A DNA stretch of 19,726 nucleotides from Bryobacterales bacterium (GCA_003142355.1 PLMF01000342.1:3174-22899); one strand, 5' to 3'. Positions 1 to 8,337 are shown, counted from the stretch's first letter. Numbers and translations are program-made. Notes: generated by a model not told the origin, from the letters alone.

Positions 1-1340
1 AACTCCAACTCGAAGCCGTAGCCGAGGCGTGGTGAATCCTTCTTCCGATTCCGCCGGAACTCAATCCACCGGAAGTCCTGCCCGCCGCGCAAGACCGCCC
101 GCTCAACCGACCGCACAGTCACCGGGTTCGGCAATCCGTGATTCTCCAACTCCCGGACAAGCTCGGCCCGCAGCCATTCGCCGAAGTCGCCCCGGCCCTC
201 GCGATAGTGCCGAGTGGGCACAAACGGTGTTACGCTAACCACCCGTCGCGCAGGCGGAAGCAACTGCTCTAGAGTGCCCCATTGAATCGGCATGCACCGA
301 ATATCGGGCCGCCCCTCCGTCTGCCAAAGCGAATTCATCTGGTCCAACGCCAGCTTTTCCAGTTCGTCGAGCGGTTCGCGGCAGACCACGAGAAGATGAT
401 CCAAATGGCCATCGAGATCCTGGTCGTACGGAAGAATAAACGCGTGTCGGTGTCCCGTCAGCGGCTTGCCATCGGCGCCCTTGCCGCTGAACTTCGGCGA
501 CACCAATTCCTCGCCCCCTGTCAGACGCTTATGGATACCCATGAGCTTTGACCGGACTCGCTCGGCAATTTCGAGCGTCGAGATCGACCGGGGAAGGACC
601 TTCGATTCCAGAGCAAACAGTGCCCCGTGAATCGGTCTCGTATTCTTGATTCTCCGGCCTACGGGCGTCACCGCAAAGCAACGTCTGGGCCGCAAGTAGC
701 TCACGAAGCGGAGCGCCGGTGGAGCGCTCAGCTTCGCTTTGAACAGGTCCGCGGTTGAGAACGCAATCGCTTCAAGCCAATCGGGAAGTTCCTCGCGTGC
801 GGCGGCACAGGCCACCGGCACAGTATCCATTTCGGAACGATCGGCGGCGGGTTCTTCCGGTATGCAATTCCACGCTGCGTCGGTGACACCCGTTAGTACG
901 CGCGCCGACACCCAGGATTCGGAACGCCCGAGGTAATTCACTACGGACAGCAATTCGTCCAGATCCGCTACGACCGCGGAGTCGAGCGTCAAGCCGGGCC
1001 AAGCCGTCAGCACTCCCGACCGCGGTGATACCGCGACGAACCCGTCGAAGATCAGCGTCTTTTGCGTCAGATCTTCCTCGTTCTTGCTGAGGAATGACCG
1101 CGTGTGAGACACACTTGCGGGTGGAAGCAGGAAGCGCGGCGGAGAGGACGCTAGCGGTGCCAGCAACTTTTCCACCCGGTGCGCTTCCCAATCGGGCCGT
1201 TTACGCTTCCATGCATCAAACAGAGCGCGGATCAGCCGATATGGAGAGGGGGGCCACTCCGGCACACCTTCGTTCACATGCCGGCCCCAGGGTGTGGCAT
1301 GATACTTCCCCGCCGGAAATGTCAACTCGATGACTAGCAT
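1..1340 (-). CDS. csb2: Csb2 (GSU0054 family), Cas5-Cas6 fusion of type I-G CRISPR, 3' end off the window
   Basis: In type I-G this protein combines the Cas5 role (holding the crRNA 5' handle in Cascade) with the Cas6 role (cutting pre-crRNA). Reading the minus strand from ATG at 1340 gives 446 uninterrupted residues to the left edge, so the C-terminus is missing. The N-terminus reads MLVIELTFPAGKYHATPWG followed by HVNEGVPEWPPSPYRL, the usual opening of the family. Around residues 296-314 lie GHRHAF and then DGHLDHLLV, the histidine-rich stretch typical of the Cas6-like half; which histidine is catalytic cannot be told from sequence. The start is 7 bases after the csb1 stop, so the gene is the fourth of a tight operon. 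It lies downstream of csx17 and csb1 as in the Geobacter type I-G locus. The family and role are known; the assignment rests on motif recall and operon position. Confidence 0.93.
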   Translation of the reverse strand, partial: MLVIELTFPAGKYHATPWGRHVNEGVPEWPPSPYRLIRALFDAWKRKRPDWEAHRVEKLLAPLASSPPRFLLPPASVSHTRSFLSKNEEDLTQKTLIFDGFVAVSPRSGVLTAWPGLTLDSAVVADLDELLSVVNYLGRSESWVSARVLTGVTDAAWNCIPEEPAADRSEMDTVPVACAAAREELPDWLEAIAFSTADLFKAKLSAPPALRFVSYLRPRRCFAVTPVGRRIKNTRPIHGALFALESKVLPRSISTLEIAERVRSKLMGIHKRLTGGEELVSPKFSGKGADGKPLTGHRHAFILPYDQDLDGHLDHLLVVCREPLDELEKLALDQMNSLWQTEGRPDIRCMPIQWGTLEQLLPPARRVVSVTPFVPTRHYREGRGDFGEWLRAELVRELENHGLPNPVTVRSVERAVLRGGQDFRWIEFRRNRKKDSPRLGYGFELE

Positions 1341-1347
1341 GGTCGCT

Positions 1348-2340
1348 TCATTTCTGCACGGGCGGCTTTTCCTCTTTTTTCCACTTCACTTCGGTTGTCA
1401 GTACGGTAACCGGAGGATCAGCGAACAGTTTCAGCTCCGCGCATTCCAGTATTTTCGCTTTCACCGCGGCAAGCAATTCTCTTTCTGCCGGAACTACAAA
1501 CTGTCCGGGTAGCGTTGCTTTCAAATCGCCGGACACCATGAAATCGCAAGCCGTTCGCAACCGCAAACCGGCGTTCAGGAATCTGCGAACCTTGTACAAG
1601 GCCAAAAAGGTGAGCAGGTCTGTGGCGGCTTCCGGCAAGCTGTACCCTCGGAGCAAAGCAAGGTCTAGATTGAAATATGCTTTGATCTCCCGGGCCGTGT
1701 ACTCCGTCCGGGGGTACGGTACGTTGGAATATACGTCCTTGTCGTAGTTAACCGCACGCAGTTTCCCGGTTGGGTCGAGAGGATTGTTTTTGACGCCGCC
1801 TGAAGAGGCCTCGCGGACGTCGCTGGCCTCGATGAATCCGCTGATTGCGCGCGGTAGTCTTACCCTACCATCGCCGATGTTCGCCATGAACACACCGTGT
1901 AGAATCGAGTTCGGGTCCACCTTGAAAATCGCATGGGCGATCTTCTTCCAGTTGAGCGGCCTTCCCTTGGCGTATTCGGCCTCTTTCACCAGTTCAGTCT
2001 GGAAGCCCTCGTTGCTAACGATGAAAGGCGAGTTAATCCTGTGGGCTTCCACCAGTGAGGTGGTCACCGCCCCTGACTCGCCAGACAGGGTCGCTCTCAC
2101 ATAGGGCAGCCCGGTCAGATCTGGACTTATCTCTGGACCCGATCCATCCAAACAGGCAGCCTCCATTCGGTTGGCCACGGATTGCGCCGACTCCACCAGC
2201 AGCATGCGCCGGCCGTCGTTTCTTTCGTAAACGGCCGCCCCTAGATCCGCGAAGCCGGTCGGCTGGAACCGGTCCCCTTGCGCCGGAATCAATACCTGTT
2301 CCATCAGTAGCCGCGATACGTCTTTCAGTTCTTCGATCAT
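1348..2340 (-). CDS. csb1: Csb1 (GSU0053 family), Cas7 backbone protein of type I-G Cascade
   Basis: Cas7-family subunits polymerise along the crRNA spacer to form the Cascade backbone. The ATG at 2340 overlaps the csx17 stop in a TCAT/ATGA arrangement, which favours it over a longer reading that begins at 2514 inside csx17. The product is 330 residues, a normal length. Family signatures visible are RFQPTGFADLGAAVY at about residues 24-38, LLVESAQSVANRMEA around 47-61 and SILHGVFMA in the middle. The C-terminal tail is lysine-rich (KWKKEEKPPVQK). There is no membrane segment or signal peptide, as expected for a cytoplasmic complex. The downstream gene csb2 begins 7 bases after the stop. Translation is probably coupled to csx17 through the overlap. 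Confidence 0.95.
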   Translation of the reverse strand: MIEELKDVSRLLMEQVLIPAQGDRFQPTGFADLGAAVYERNDGRRMLLVESAQSVANRMEAACLDGSGPEISPDLTGLPYVRATLSGESGAVTTSLVEAHRINSPFIVSNEGFQTELVKEAEYAKGRPLNWKKIAHAIFKVDPNSILHGVFMANIGDGRVRLPRAISGFIEASDVREASSGGVKNNPLDPTGKLRAVNYDKDVYSNVPYPRTEYTAREIKAYFNLDLALLRGYSLPEAATDLLTFLALYKVRRFLNAGLRLRTACDFMVSGDLKATLPGQFVVPAERELLAAVKAKILECAELKLFADPPVTVLTTEVKWKKEEKPPVQK

Positions 2341-4682
2341 GAGTACGCTCCAATCTCTTCGTCTTCTTCCAACACTAATTCCGAAATCTCCTGCAGTTTC
2401 CGGCTCGGGACCAGCAGCGATGCGGCCAGTCGAATACCGTCTTCTCCGTCCGGGAACACCGCCCTGGTTGGATTCAGCCCCTTCGAATGCAGCCTTCGCG
2501 CCGCAAGCTGGCACGCATCACCGACCCTCTGTGCGCGCAATAGCGGAATGATGGCGGGTTCGTAGCCACTTGATCCAGTCTCTTCAGTTCGATGTCGACT
2601 TTCATCGTTGCGGAATAACTGCTTCAGTAACGCCCAACTCCGCGGAATCGTGCTCCGAGCCACCGGTTCAGACCAGCGGCGTCGAAGCTCAGCCGCCTCC
2701 GTCTCCGCTTTCCACCACTCGATCCATGTCATCCCGAAAAGGAGGTCTTCAATCAACCCGTCGTCGACATTGCCTTCCAAGAATGCGGCGATGTCTTGGG
2801 GATGGACTTCAATAGAACCGCGCAGCGGCCGTGCATCGCATGCCAACCGCTCGGCGTCCATCATGCGCCGCTGCAGAACTCCGGTCAGGCGTTCCGCGAA
2901 CGTCGCGCCACTCCACGACTCCTGGCCGTTTCCCTCCGCCCATGCCCAGTGCTTTTCCGGGTCGACGGAAATCAACCCGGCCCTCAGCGGCCCCACCTTC
3001 TCGGTTGGTCCGATAGACGCCAGCGCAGCCGCAATCCTGACTTCCACACTGCCATCGTCCGCCGCAAGAACCCATCGGGCACTCAGTCCCGACAGCGGCC
3101 GACTCAGATGCGGCTCCTTCCCAGGATCACGAGCCGCGAAGTACTTCTCCATGCGCCCAATTGCCGCCAGCAGATCCTTAAACCGCACAGCGTCACCTTG
3201 CACAAGAAAGCTGTAGATCGCACTATCAATGCCGCGGCGGCATGAGGCGAAGCGGGCAGGTGCAGCCTGGTTGCCCTTTGCCGCCGACCTCTTGAAACTG
3301 TCGATTTGAGCAAGTATCGGATCGAGTTCCTCAATAAGACCGACCTCGCGCCGCTCGCGCACCTGGAAACGCGCGGCCGGTAGCGCAACATAGCTGTCTC
3401 CCCGCCGCTTGAGGAGACTGAAGCGCACAAACGCCGCGATCCCGCGGTCGATGCCGAGGGAAGCAGCCGCTTCCGCAAACTGCACACCATCCGACGCCTG
3501 CCTCCGGCCAATGTCGGCGCGACCCTCGCGCAGTAGCGAGCGCAATTCTTCGAATCCAGTTGCCCTTTCCCAAATAGGCGCCCAAATCTCAGCGCGGGAA
3601 TCATCGTTCTCGCTAGCCGATCCATACCCGACCGTCCGCGGACGAACCGTAAACGAACTGCTTGCCCCATGCGCTGTGCCGACGCCCTGCCTTCGCGAGA
3701 CTCCGCTCGCCCATGCCGCCGCGCCTTCCATGCTCAGAACAAAATTCCACGGGTTTGCAGGGAACTTTTTGGTCTCGATTTCCGGTCCCTGGTTATAGCC
3801 GCCGGCCCGCCCGGGATCGTGTTGTCCCGTGGCGGCAACCTCCAATCCGCGTGTGGCTTCGCCGAATAGCGCGTTCCGTAAGAGGTTCTTCGCTAGCCCG
3901 TCGCCTGAGTCCAGCAGCAGGCCCGAGACCCGATCCATGAAGCCATTGGTGTAGTCCAAATTGCCCTCATTGCCACCGGTACCGAGGATAGGCGGAGGAT
4001 AGAGTTTATTGTCCGGCCCCACGATCACGGCGGCGTCGACCCAGTCGACGGCTCGGTCACAGAGCCGATTTCTGCAAGAACGAATAATTCCTTCCTTGCT
4101 GGACGCCCGGTTAGCGCTGTTTACGGCCGTTCTCACCTTCTTCAGCGCCCCCACACGGACACCCCCCGCGGCCAGTTCGTCCACCGTGAGGTTAAGGGCC
4201 CTCTCGCTAGCGTCCGGCAATTCGGCCCTCGCCCCAGAAAGGAGTTCGGAGAGTCTCTTCAGCTTCTTGCCAGCACTCTTGGCCGCTTCAAGCTCTAAGT
4301 GTTGAAGCAACTTCCCAATGCTGAGTTCCCGAGGCGGCAGTTCGGGTAGCGAGCGAACCGTCTTGATCGTTTCACTGTATTCTCGAAAGCGCGAGCAGTC
4401 GGTCGCAAGTATCCGCTCCAGGCCAAGCTTACTGTCCCCTTCATAGAAACCGCTTCCGCCATTCCACGGCCCGACAATCGGCGTCGGGCTGTACCGATCC
4501 AGAAAGAAGCGCACCAACCCATCCTCGTCCAAACTGGACTCCAGCCAGAACGTGTCGCCTCGCCACCACGCCCTCGCTTCCTGGTCCCCTTGCTCGGACA
4601 CAAGCCGCAGTACGCCGAGCGCTTTCAGATACGCCGCCATCGGCTCCGGCGAGCAACCTCGCAGAGTAATCCGGTGCGCCAT
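2337..4682 (-). CDS. csx17: Csx17 (Cas8g / Cas8u2), large subunit of type I-G Cascade
   Basis: This 781-residue protein is the large subunit, expected to read the PAM and help recruit Cas3. The N-terminus carries the family hallmark: an LRGCSPEPMAAYLKALGVLR block at about residues 8-27, then PTPIVGPWNGGSGF ending at residue 79. The remainder is long, mostly helical and charged, without enzymatic motifs I recognise. Its ATG at 4682 directly follows the cas3 TAG (4683-4685) with no gap, and its stop overlaps the csb1 start by four bases, so four cas genes are read as one unit. The length fits the family. Cas8-type proteins diverge fast, so the call rests on the N-terminal block and the operon order cas3-csx17-csb1-csb2. 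Confidence 0.94.
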   Translation of the reverse strand: MAHRITLRGCSPEPMAAYLKALGVLRLVSEQGDQEARAWWRGDTFWLESSLDEDGLVRFFLDRYSPTPIVGPWNGGSGFYEGDSKLGLERILATDCSRFREYSETIKTVRSLPELPPRELSIGKLLQHLELEAAKSAGKKLKRLSELLSGARAELPDASERALNLTVDELAAGGVRVGALKKVRTAVNSANRASSKEGIIRSCRNRLCDRAVDWVDAAVIVGPDNKLYPPPILGTGGNEGNLDYTNGFMDRVSGLLLDSGDGLAKNLLRNALFGEATRGLEVAATGQHDPGRAGGYNQGPEIETKKFPANPWNFVLSMEGAAAWASGVSRRQGVGTAHGASSSFTVRPRTVGYGSASENDDSRAEIWAPIWERATGFEELRSLLREGRADIGRRQASDGVQFAEAAASLGIDRGIAAFVRFSLLKRRGDSYVALPAARFQVRERREVGLIEELDPILAQIDSFKRSAAKGNQAAPARFASCRRGIDSAIYSFLVQGDAVRFKDLLAAIGRMEKYFAARDPGKEPHLSRPLSGLSARWVLAADDGSVEVRIAAALASIGPTEKVGPLRAGLISVDPEKHWAWAEGNGQESWSGATFAERLTGVLQRRMMDAERLACDARPLRGSIEVHPQDIAAFLEGNVDDGLIEDLLFGMTWIEWWKAETEAAELRRRWSEPVARSTIPRSWALLKQLFRNDESRHRTEETGSSGYEPAIIPLLRAQRVGDACQLAARRLHSKGLNPTRAVFPDGEDGIRLAASLLVPSRKLQEISELVLEEDEEIGAYS

Positions 4683-7040
4683 CTATAACACCTCCACCGG
4701 CTTGGCGCTCGCTCGCGCATCGGCAGCCCGAATCAGACCCTCCAGATACGCCAACCGGAACACACCCATCCTGTCCCGCAACCCGATCATTCGGTCCAAC
4801 CACGAGCGCTGCCCATCCTCGCTCATACCAAGCAGCATTGGCTCGAGGTCCAGCACGATGCTGGGTATCACGACCCCGCCGCCCAAATCGACCTCGGGCA
4901 AGGAGTCTCCTTCGTGTATTCCGCGCGCGAATCTTACGTCCGGTTTATCCGGCTTCGTCTCGCCGGGCATAGCCCGGATCGAAAGCCGCACCTTACCGTG
5001 ATGGCAGGCCGCCAAGTAGACCGCCAGATCGGACGCGCCCATCTGAAGCAACGCCAGCGCGCTTGCCAGTTCATGCCGGAAGTGGGGCCGCGAGTGGCGT
5101 CCGCGAAATTCGGTTTTCGCAAGGAACAGCCCTCTTGTCGCCTCGTCAGCGGTCAACTGCCGGTGTAGGCTCTCCTGGAACACCCGGTGGCACTTGCCAA
5201 CGTCGTGCCGAAGAGAGGCATAAAGCAAATCGTCAACAAAGCCGCTGACTCCGATGTTGTCCAACTTCCCCGCGATAAGTTCCGCCTGCGACCTGACCTC
5301 TCGTGAATGGGCCATCACCGTTTGCCTGTACTTCTGATTAGTCAGGGGGTCGTCGTACATCCCCACTTCTGGCTTCGCGCCATCGGTGGGAACTACCGGT
5401 ACGGCGACCAGAGATTCGAAGTCCCAACCGCGTTCCACATCGTAGCCGCCGGCCTTCGTATCCACGATCAGAATCATGCCTGGGCGCAGCAGATCCGCGT
5501 CCTGGGACGTCACCCTCTGCCACTCGTGATCGATGGCGCTCCAAGTCCAGGCTTCCCTCCGCTTCTTGTTCTTCAGCGCCTTGTCGAGGAATTTCCGGAA
5601 CTCGCCAATCGGCACGGCGCAAAGCTCGTCCCTCGTAGGCGCGGCGGTTTTGGGGTCCGGCCCGTCGTCCGGCAGTTCGCGCCACGCCACCATCACATCC
5701 CGTTCGTCTCCTTCGCGTATGAAGCGGGAGATATCGATGTCGTACCCGGAAAGATCTCTGGTCGTATCGAACAAATCCAATAGGTCCCGGCGTCGGATAA
5801 TATCGCCATGCTCAAACCCGTCCGGCGGTCGGGGCAAATCGTTGATCCGAGCTGAATCCAGTTCTGCAATCAGGGACCTGGACTGATCCAGATCTTCCGG
5901 CTCGTAAGGGTTCGCTTCTTCACCTGTCCGGTCGACCCAGAAGATCCGGCCTTCATCCACCTCCCCGGCCCGATTGCAGCGCCCGAAGCGCTGAACGAGA
6001 CCTGTGCACGGCGCAAGATCCGTTACCAAGAGGGCTGAGCTGATATCGACGCCGGCTTCGACCACCTGAGTCGCAACCAAAACACGTCCACCCGCTGGAA
6101 TCCCATCGGAAAGCAACTTGGACCAACCCAGCCTCTCATGGCCGCGAAACCGGGAGTGTAGCAGCCGGATATCCAGTGATTGCTTAGCGATGCGATTCAA
6201 CGCGTCGTACGTCTCGCGAGCCCGCGCGACACGGTTCAAAATCACGAGGGACTGAGAGCCGGCCGCATGGTTGTCTATGACGAATTGCGCGATGCCCGCG
6301 GCCGTTTGGCACGACTCCGGAGCCCGAGTAAGCTTCTTTGGCGCGTTGAGCCGCTTCGCGAGCCCGCCGTTGCTGCGATCTTCATTCCCCAGTTCCGTGA
6401 TGCGAAGCGCATCCACGAGGCCAACGGCGTCTACCGTCGCCAGGTGGGAAGTATCCATCGTCGCCGACATCCACCACGTTGCCCGCGGCCCAAACCCGCC
6501 CATCTCCTCCCGCCACGCCTGCAACTGCGTTGTGGTCCCCAGCCCACTGCCCATCAACTGAACCTCGTCGCACACCCACAGGCAATCGTTGTTCAGCAGT
6601 CCGAAGTCCACTGGCCACTTGTACCGGCTCATCGCGTACCCGCGATTCAGCGCACGGCTCAGAAGCATGTCCTGAGTGCCCACCAGAATCGCCGGCCGCT
6701 CAGGCTCGACTTCCCATCTGTCCCCAACTTCGCCGCCCATGAGCGTGTATACTTCGAGGTCTGGAGCTACCCTGTCTCTCCACTTCCGCGCCTTATCCCG
6801 CGTCTGCTCCACCAGCGTCCGCATCGGCAAACAATACACCAGCCGCCGCGGTGTCCGCCCCGGATCGTCTCGCAGCCTCCATAACCACGCAAGCACAACC
6901 GCCGCCGTTTTCCCAGCCCCCGTCGGCACGCAAATCGCCCGGCTCTGGATCTCTTCCCCGGCCAGCGTCTCTTGGAACGGGTAGGGTTCGACCTGCTCAG
7001 CCTGGCGAAAAAACTCTCGAAACTTCTCAGCATTTGGCAT
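4683..7040 (-). CDS. cas3: Cas3 helicase-nuclease of type I-G, helicase first and HD domain at the C-terminus
   Basis: Cas3 is the effector that unwinds and degrades target DNA after Cascade binding. The product from ATG 7040 is 785 residues; a longer reading from 7139 is rejected because its first 33 residues overlap the promoter and look like no Cas3. Helicase motifs in order: Walker A VPTGAGKT at 38-45, DEVQ at 158-161 in place of DEAH, SAT at 192-194, ATQVVEAGVDIS near 323-334 and QRFGRCNR at 350-357. The HD nuclease follows instead of leading: H578, RHDVGK with H612-D613, H656 and H680-H681. Helicase-then-HD order is characteristic of this subtype (GSU0051-like) and the reverse of most type I Cas3 proteins. 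All key residues seem present, so the enzyme looks active. It is the first gene of the operon. Confidence 0.95.
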   Translation of the reverse strand: MPNAEKFREFFRQAEQVEPYPFQETLAGEEIQSRAICVPTGAGKTAAVVLAWLWRLRDDPGRTPRRLVYCLPMRTLVEQTRDKARKWRDRVAPDLEVYTLMGGEVGDRWEVEPERPAILVGTQDMLLSRALNRGYAMSRYKWPVDFGLLNNDCLWVCDEVQLMGSGLGTTTQLQAWREEMGGFGPRATWWMSATMDTSHLATVDAVGLVDALRITELGNEDRSNGGLAKRLNAPKKLTRAPESCQTAAGIAQFVIDNHAAGSQSLVILNRVARARETYDALNRIAKQSLDIRLLHSRFRGHERLGWSKLLSDGIPAGGRVLVATQVVEAGVDISSALLVTDLAPCTGLVQRFGRCNRAGEVDEGRIFWVDRTGEEANPYEPEDLDQSRSLIAELDSARINDLPRPPDGFEHGDIIRRRDLLDLFDTTRDLSGYDIDISRFIREGDERDVMVAWRELPDDGPDPKTAAPTRDELCAVPIGEFRKFLDKALKNKKRREAWTWSAIDHEWQRVTSQDADLLRPGMILIVDTKAGGYDVERGWDFESLVAVPVVPTDGAKPEVGMYDDPLTNQKYRQTVMAHSREVRSQAELIAGKLDNIGVSGFVDDLLYASLRHDVGKCHRVFQESLHRQLTADEATRGLFLAKTEFRGRHSRPHFRHELASALALLQMGASDLAVYLAACHHGKVRLSIRAMPGETKPDKPDVRFARGIHEGDSLPEVDLGGGVVIPSIVLDLEPMLLGMSEDGQRSWLDRMIGLRDRMGVFRLAYLEGLIRAADARASAKPVEVL

Positions 7041-7104
7041 ATGGCGGCAATTCTGGTAGGTCAGGTAGGAACTGTCCCGAGTCGGTGAGAGGCACAGCGG
7101 TTCG

Positions 7105-7133
7105 ACTATACGACATTTCCAACGGCCAGTAAA
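7105..7133 (-). promoter_or_regulatory. Putative sigma-70 promoter of the cas operon
   Basis: On the minus strand a -35 TTTACT (7133-7128) is separated by exactly 17 bases from a -10 TATAGT (7110-7105). Transcription would begin near 7098 and leave a leader of roughly 58 bases before the cas3 ATG at 7040. The leader shows no strong Shine-Dalgarno sequence. Spacing and -10 quality are good, but this is only a consensus match. Confidence 0.6.
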
Positions 7134-7137
7134 GATC

Positions 7138-7159
7138 ATTCTTAGACATTTCTAAGAAT
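7138..7159. promoter_or_regulatory. Perfect 9-bp inverted repeat between cas3 and brnT, likely operator
   Basis: Arms ATTCTTAGA (7138-7146) and TCTAAGAAT (7151-7159) flank a 4-base centre. The element ends 4 bases upstream of the cas -35 box and about 107 bases before the broken brnT start, so it sits in the shared divergent region. Its AT-rich composition stands out from the surrounding GC-rich DNA. The size and symmetry suit a dimeric repressor or activator such as a ribbon-helix-helix or helix-turn-helix protein. The binding protein is unknown. Confidence 0.55.
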
Positions 7160-7266
7160 CATTCATATTCGCGGAAGCCGGCCGGCCGCCGCAAGCCCCA
7201 GGCGGATCGCGGGGCCGCTCACCGCAATTCCTTCACTTGCCATAGCGTGGTACGAGAGACCAACTT

Positions 7267-7510
7267 GTGCATGCCCGCCAGCTTCAATTCGTGTGGGACG
7301 AGGCCAAGGCCTTCGCCAACGTGCGTAAACACGGTGTGCCGTTCGACTATCTAGGATCGCTGGTTTTCGACTGGCTGCGCCAGCAACAGCGCGATGCTCT
7401 CGGTCGTTTATCTCTGGTCCGACCCCGATCCGGCAACGACGAAAATCCGGCCCATTTCGGCTCGCAAGGCGACGCAGAATGAGATACTGCAATACCAGGA
7501 CGGCCCCTGA
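7267..7510 (+). pseudogene. brnT: BrnT-family toxin, broken by an internal deletion with frameshift
   Basis: BrnT is a small RelE-like ribonuclease toxin of about 90 residues. Here the N-terminal part is read from GTG 7267 and contains LQFVWDEAKAFANVRKHGV, the BrnT opening. That frame then leaves the family and stops at 7482. The C-terminal part is in the +1 frame from about 7394 to the TGA at 7508-7510 and reads MLSVVYLWSDPDP, then RPISARKATQNEILQYQ, the family's conserved ending. The region between the halves is about 20 residues too short, so a deletion around 7360-7394 removed the middle and shifted the frame. No intact toxin can be made. The remaining gene lies directly before an intact antitoxin, as in functional brnTA operons. 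Confidence 0.82.
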
Positions 7511-7536
7511 CCCATCCACCGCTCGAAGATGACGAC

Positions 7537-7740
7537 ATGCCTGCTGACATTGACTTCACCAAAGCTGTCCGCGGCCTCCATCACCTCCCTCCCGACGCGA
7601 AGATCCTGATGCCCGCCGCCATCGAGCAGAGCGTGTGGGAGTATTTCTCAGGTAAGGCCGAACAAAAGGGCGTCGATCTGTGGGAGCTTCTGACCGAAGT
7701 GTTGAAACGCGATATCGAGATCAACGAGACGCTGAAGTGA
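7537..7740 (+). CDS. brnA: BrnA-like antitoxin (ribbon-helix-helix type), intact
   Basis: The 67-residue product reads MPADIDFTKAVRGLHHLPPD with a C-terminal part ending in LLTEVLKRDIEINETLK. This resembles the short antitoxins found after BrnT toxins, which bind the toxin and repress the operon through a DNA-binding dimer. It begins 26 bases after the toxin remnant. ATG 7537 is the only sensible start. There is no frameshift or internal stop, unlike its toxin partner. Since the toxin is dead, the protein could be a leftover, a guard against related toxins elsewhere, or a regulator acting on the palindrome at 7138-7159. BrnA is inferred mainly from position, size and the toxin remnant; another small antitoxin family would look alike. 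Confidence 0.72.
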   Translation: MPADIDFTKAVRGLHHLPPDAKILMPAAIEQSVWEYFSGKAEQKGVDLWELLTEVLKRDIEINETLK

Positions 7741-7781
7741 TCTCAGGCGACCCAGCCTGATTTGGCCTCTCGCCATTTCCC

Positions 7782-7864
7782 AGTCACAACTTCTTTCTCC
7801 CCCATCTTCATCCACTTACCGCCAATCGCTTGGACCTCGCCTGCTATCCTGTAATCGGGAGGAC
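7782..7864 (+). repeat. 83-bp direct repeat, copy A
   Basis: The block begins AGTCACAACTT, includes CCACTTACCGCCAATCGCTT and ends just after CTATCCTGTAAT. It aligns without gaps to 8255-8337 with 8 mismatches (about 90% identity). The copies are 473 bases apart, start to start, in the same orientation. No coding frame is preserved between the copies. Confidence 0.85.
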
Positions 7865-7881
7865 AAGGCGTTGCAATCAAT

Positions 7882-7936
7882 CCGTGATCCCGCCAGACGC
7901 ATACCCGCAAACTGGGGGAATTGGCTTCGTTCCGCC
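7882..7936 (+). repeat. 55-bp direct repeat, copy A
   Basis: The block runs from CCGTGAT to TTCCGCC and includes GGGGGAATTGGCTTCG. It aligns without gaps to 8033-8087, offset by 151 bases, with about nine mismatches. The most conserved part is ACCCGCAAAC followed by the GGGGGAATTGG core. Confidence 0.75.
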
Positions 7937-8032
7937 GATACCCCCTTCAGCGGATCGCACAACCGGCGGGCGGTTTGTGGAAATGGCTGATGTGCAAGGC
8001 CGCGCCCGACACCATGGTCGCCCGATCCCCAC

Positions 8033-8087
8033 CCGTGATTCCGCCGAGCCCACACCCGCAAACCGGGGGAATTGGCTTCGTTTCGCC
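8033..8087 (+). repeat. 55-bp direct repeat, copy B
   Basis: This is the second copy of the 7882-7936 repeat, nested like the first between the two 83-bp repeats. The minus-strand translation of the two copies is similar (SQFPRFAGV and KPIPPVCGY), but the reading frame differs and no protein family is recognisable. Confidence 0.75.
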
Positions 8088-8254
8088 AAATCGTGGATCG
8101 CCTGCGTGATCCGGACAAAAAGCATCGCACGATCAAGCCTGCAACGGGCGGCGGCGATGGTCGGCCCCCGCGTAACGATCAAGCTGGTCTGAGAACACGT
8201 CCGAGGAGACAAGCCTCAAGCGGTTCGCCCCGAAATTGAGTAACTCGATTTTTG

Positions 8255-8337
8255 AGTCACAACTTTTTTCTCTCGCATTTTCATCCACTTACCGCCAATC
8301 GCTTGGACCACGCCTGCTATCCTGTAATTAGAAGGAC
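8255..8337 (+). repeat. 83-bp direct repeat, copy B
   Basis: This is the second copy of the 7782-7864 repeat, ungapped. It differs mainly in the pyrimidine run after AGTCACAACTT and in the last ten bases. Together the pair brackets about 390 bases that contain the 55-bp repeats. Confidence 0.85.

Noticed and set aside
2341..2514. Longer Csb1 start inside csx17
   Set aside because: The extra 58 residues are arginine-rich out-of-frame csx17 sequence; ATG 2340 overlaps the csx17 stop and gives the normal family N-terminus.
7041..7139. Longer Cas3 start at 7139 adding 33 residues
   Set aside because: The added residues cover the promoter, match no Cas3 N-terminus and would place translation upstream of the predicted transcription start.
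7877..8212. Small minus-strand protein with SQFPRFAG and KPIPPVCG text
   Set aside because: The sequence arises from the 55-bp repeats read in frame, with no family signature or ribosome site.
7782..8337. CRISPR array
   Set aside because: There are only two copies of each repeat, of 83 and 55 bp, with no regular short spacers.
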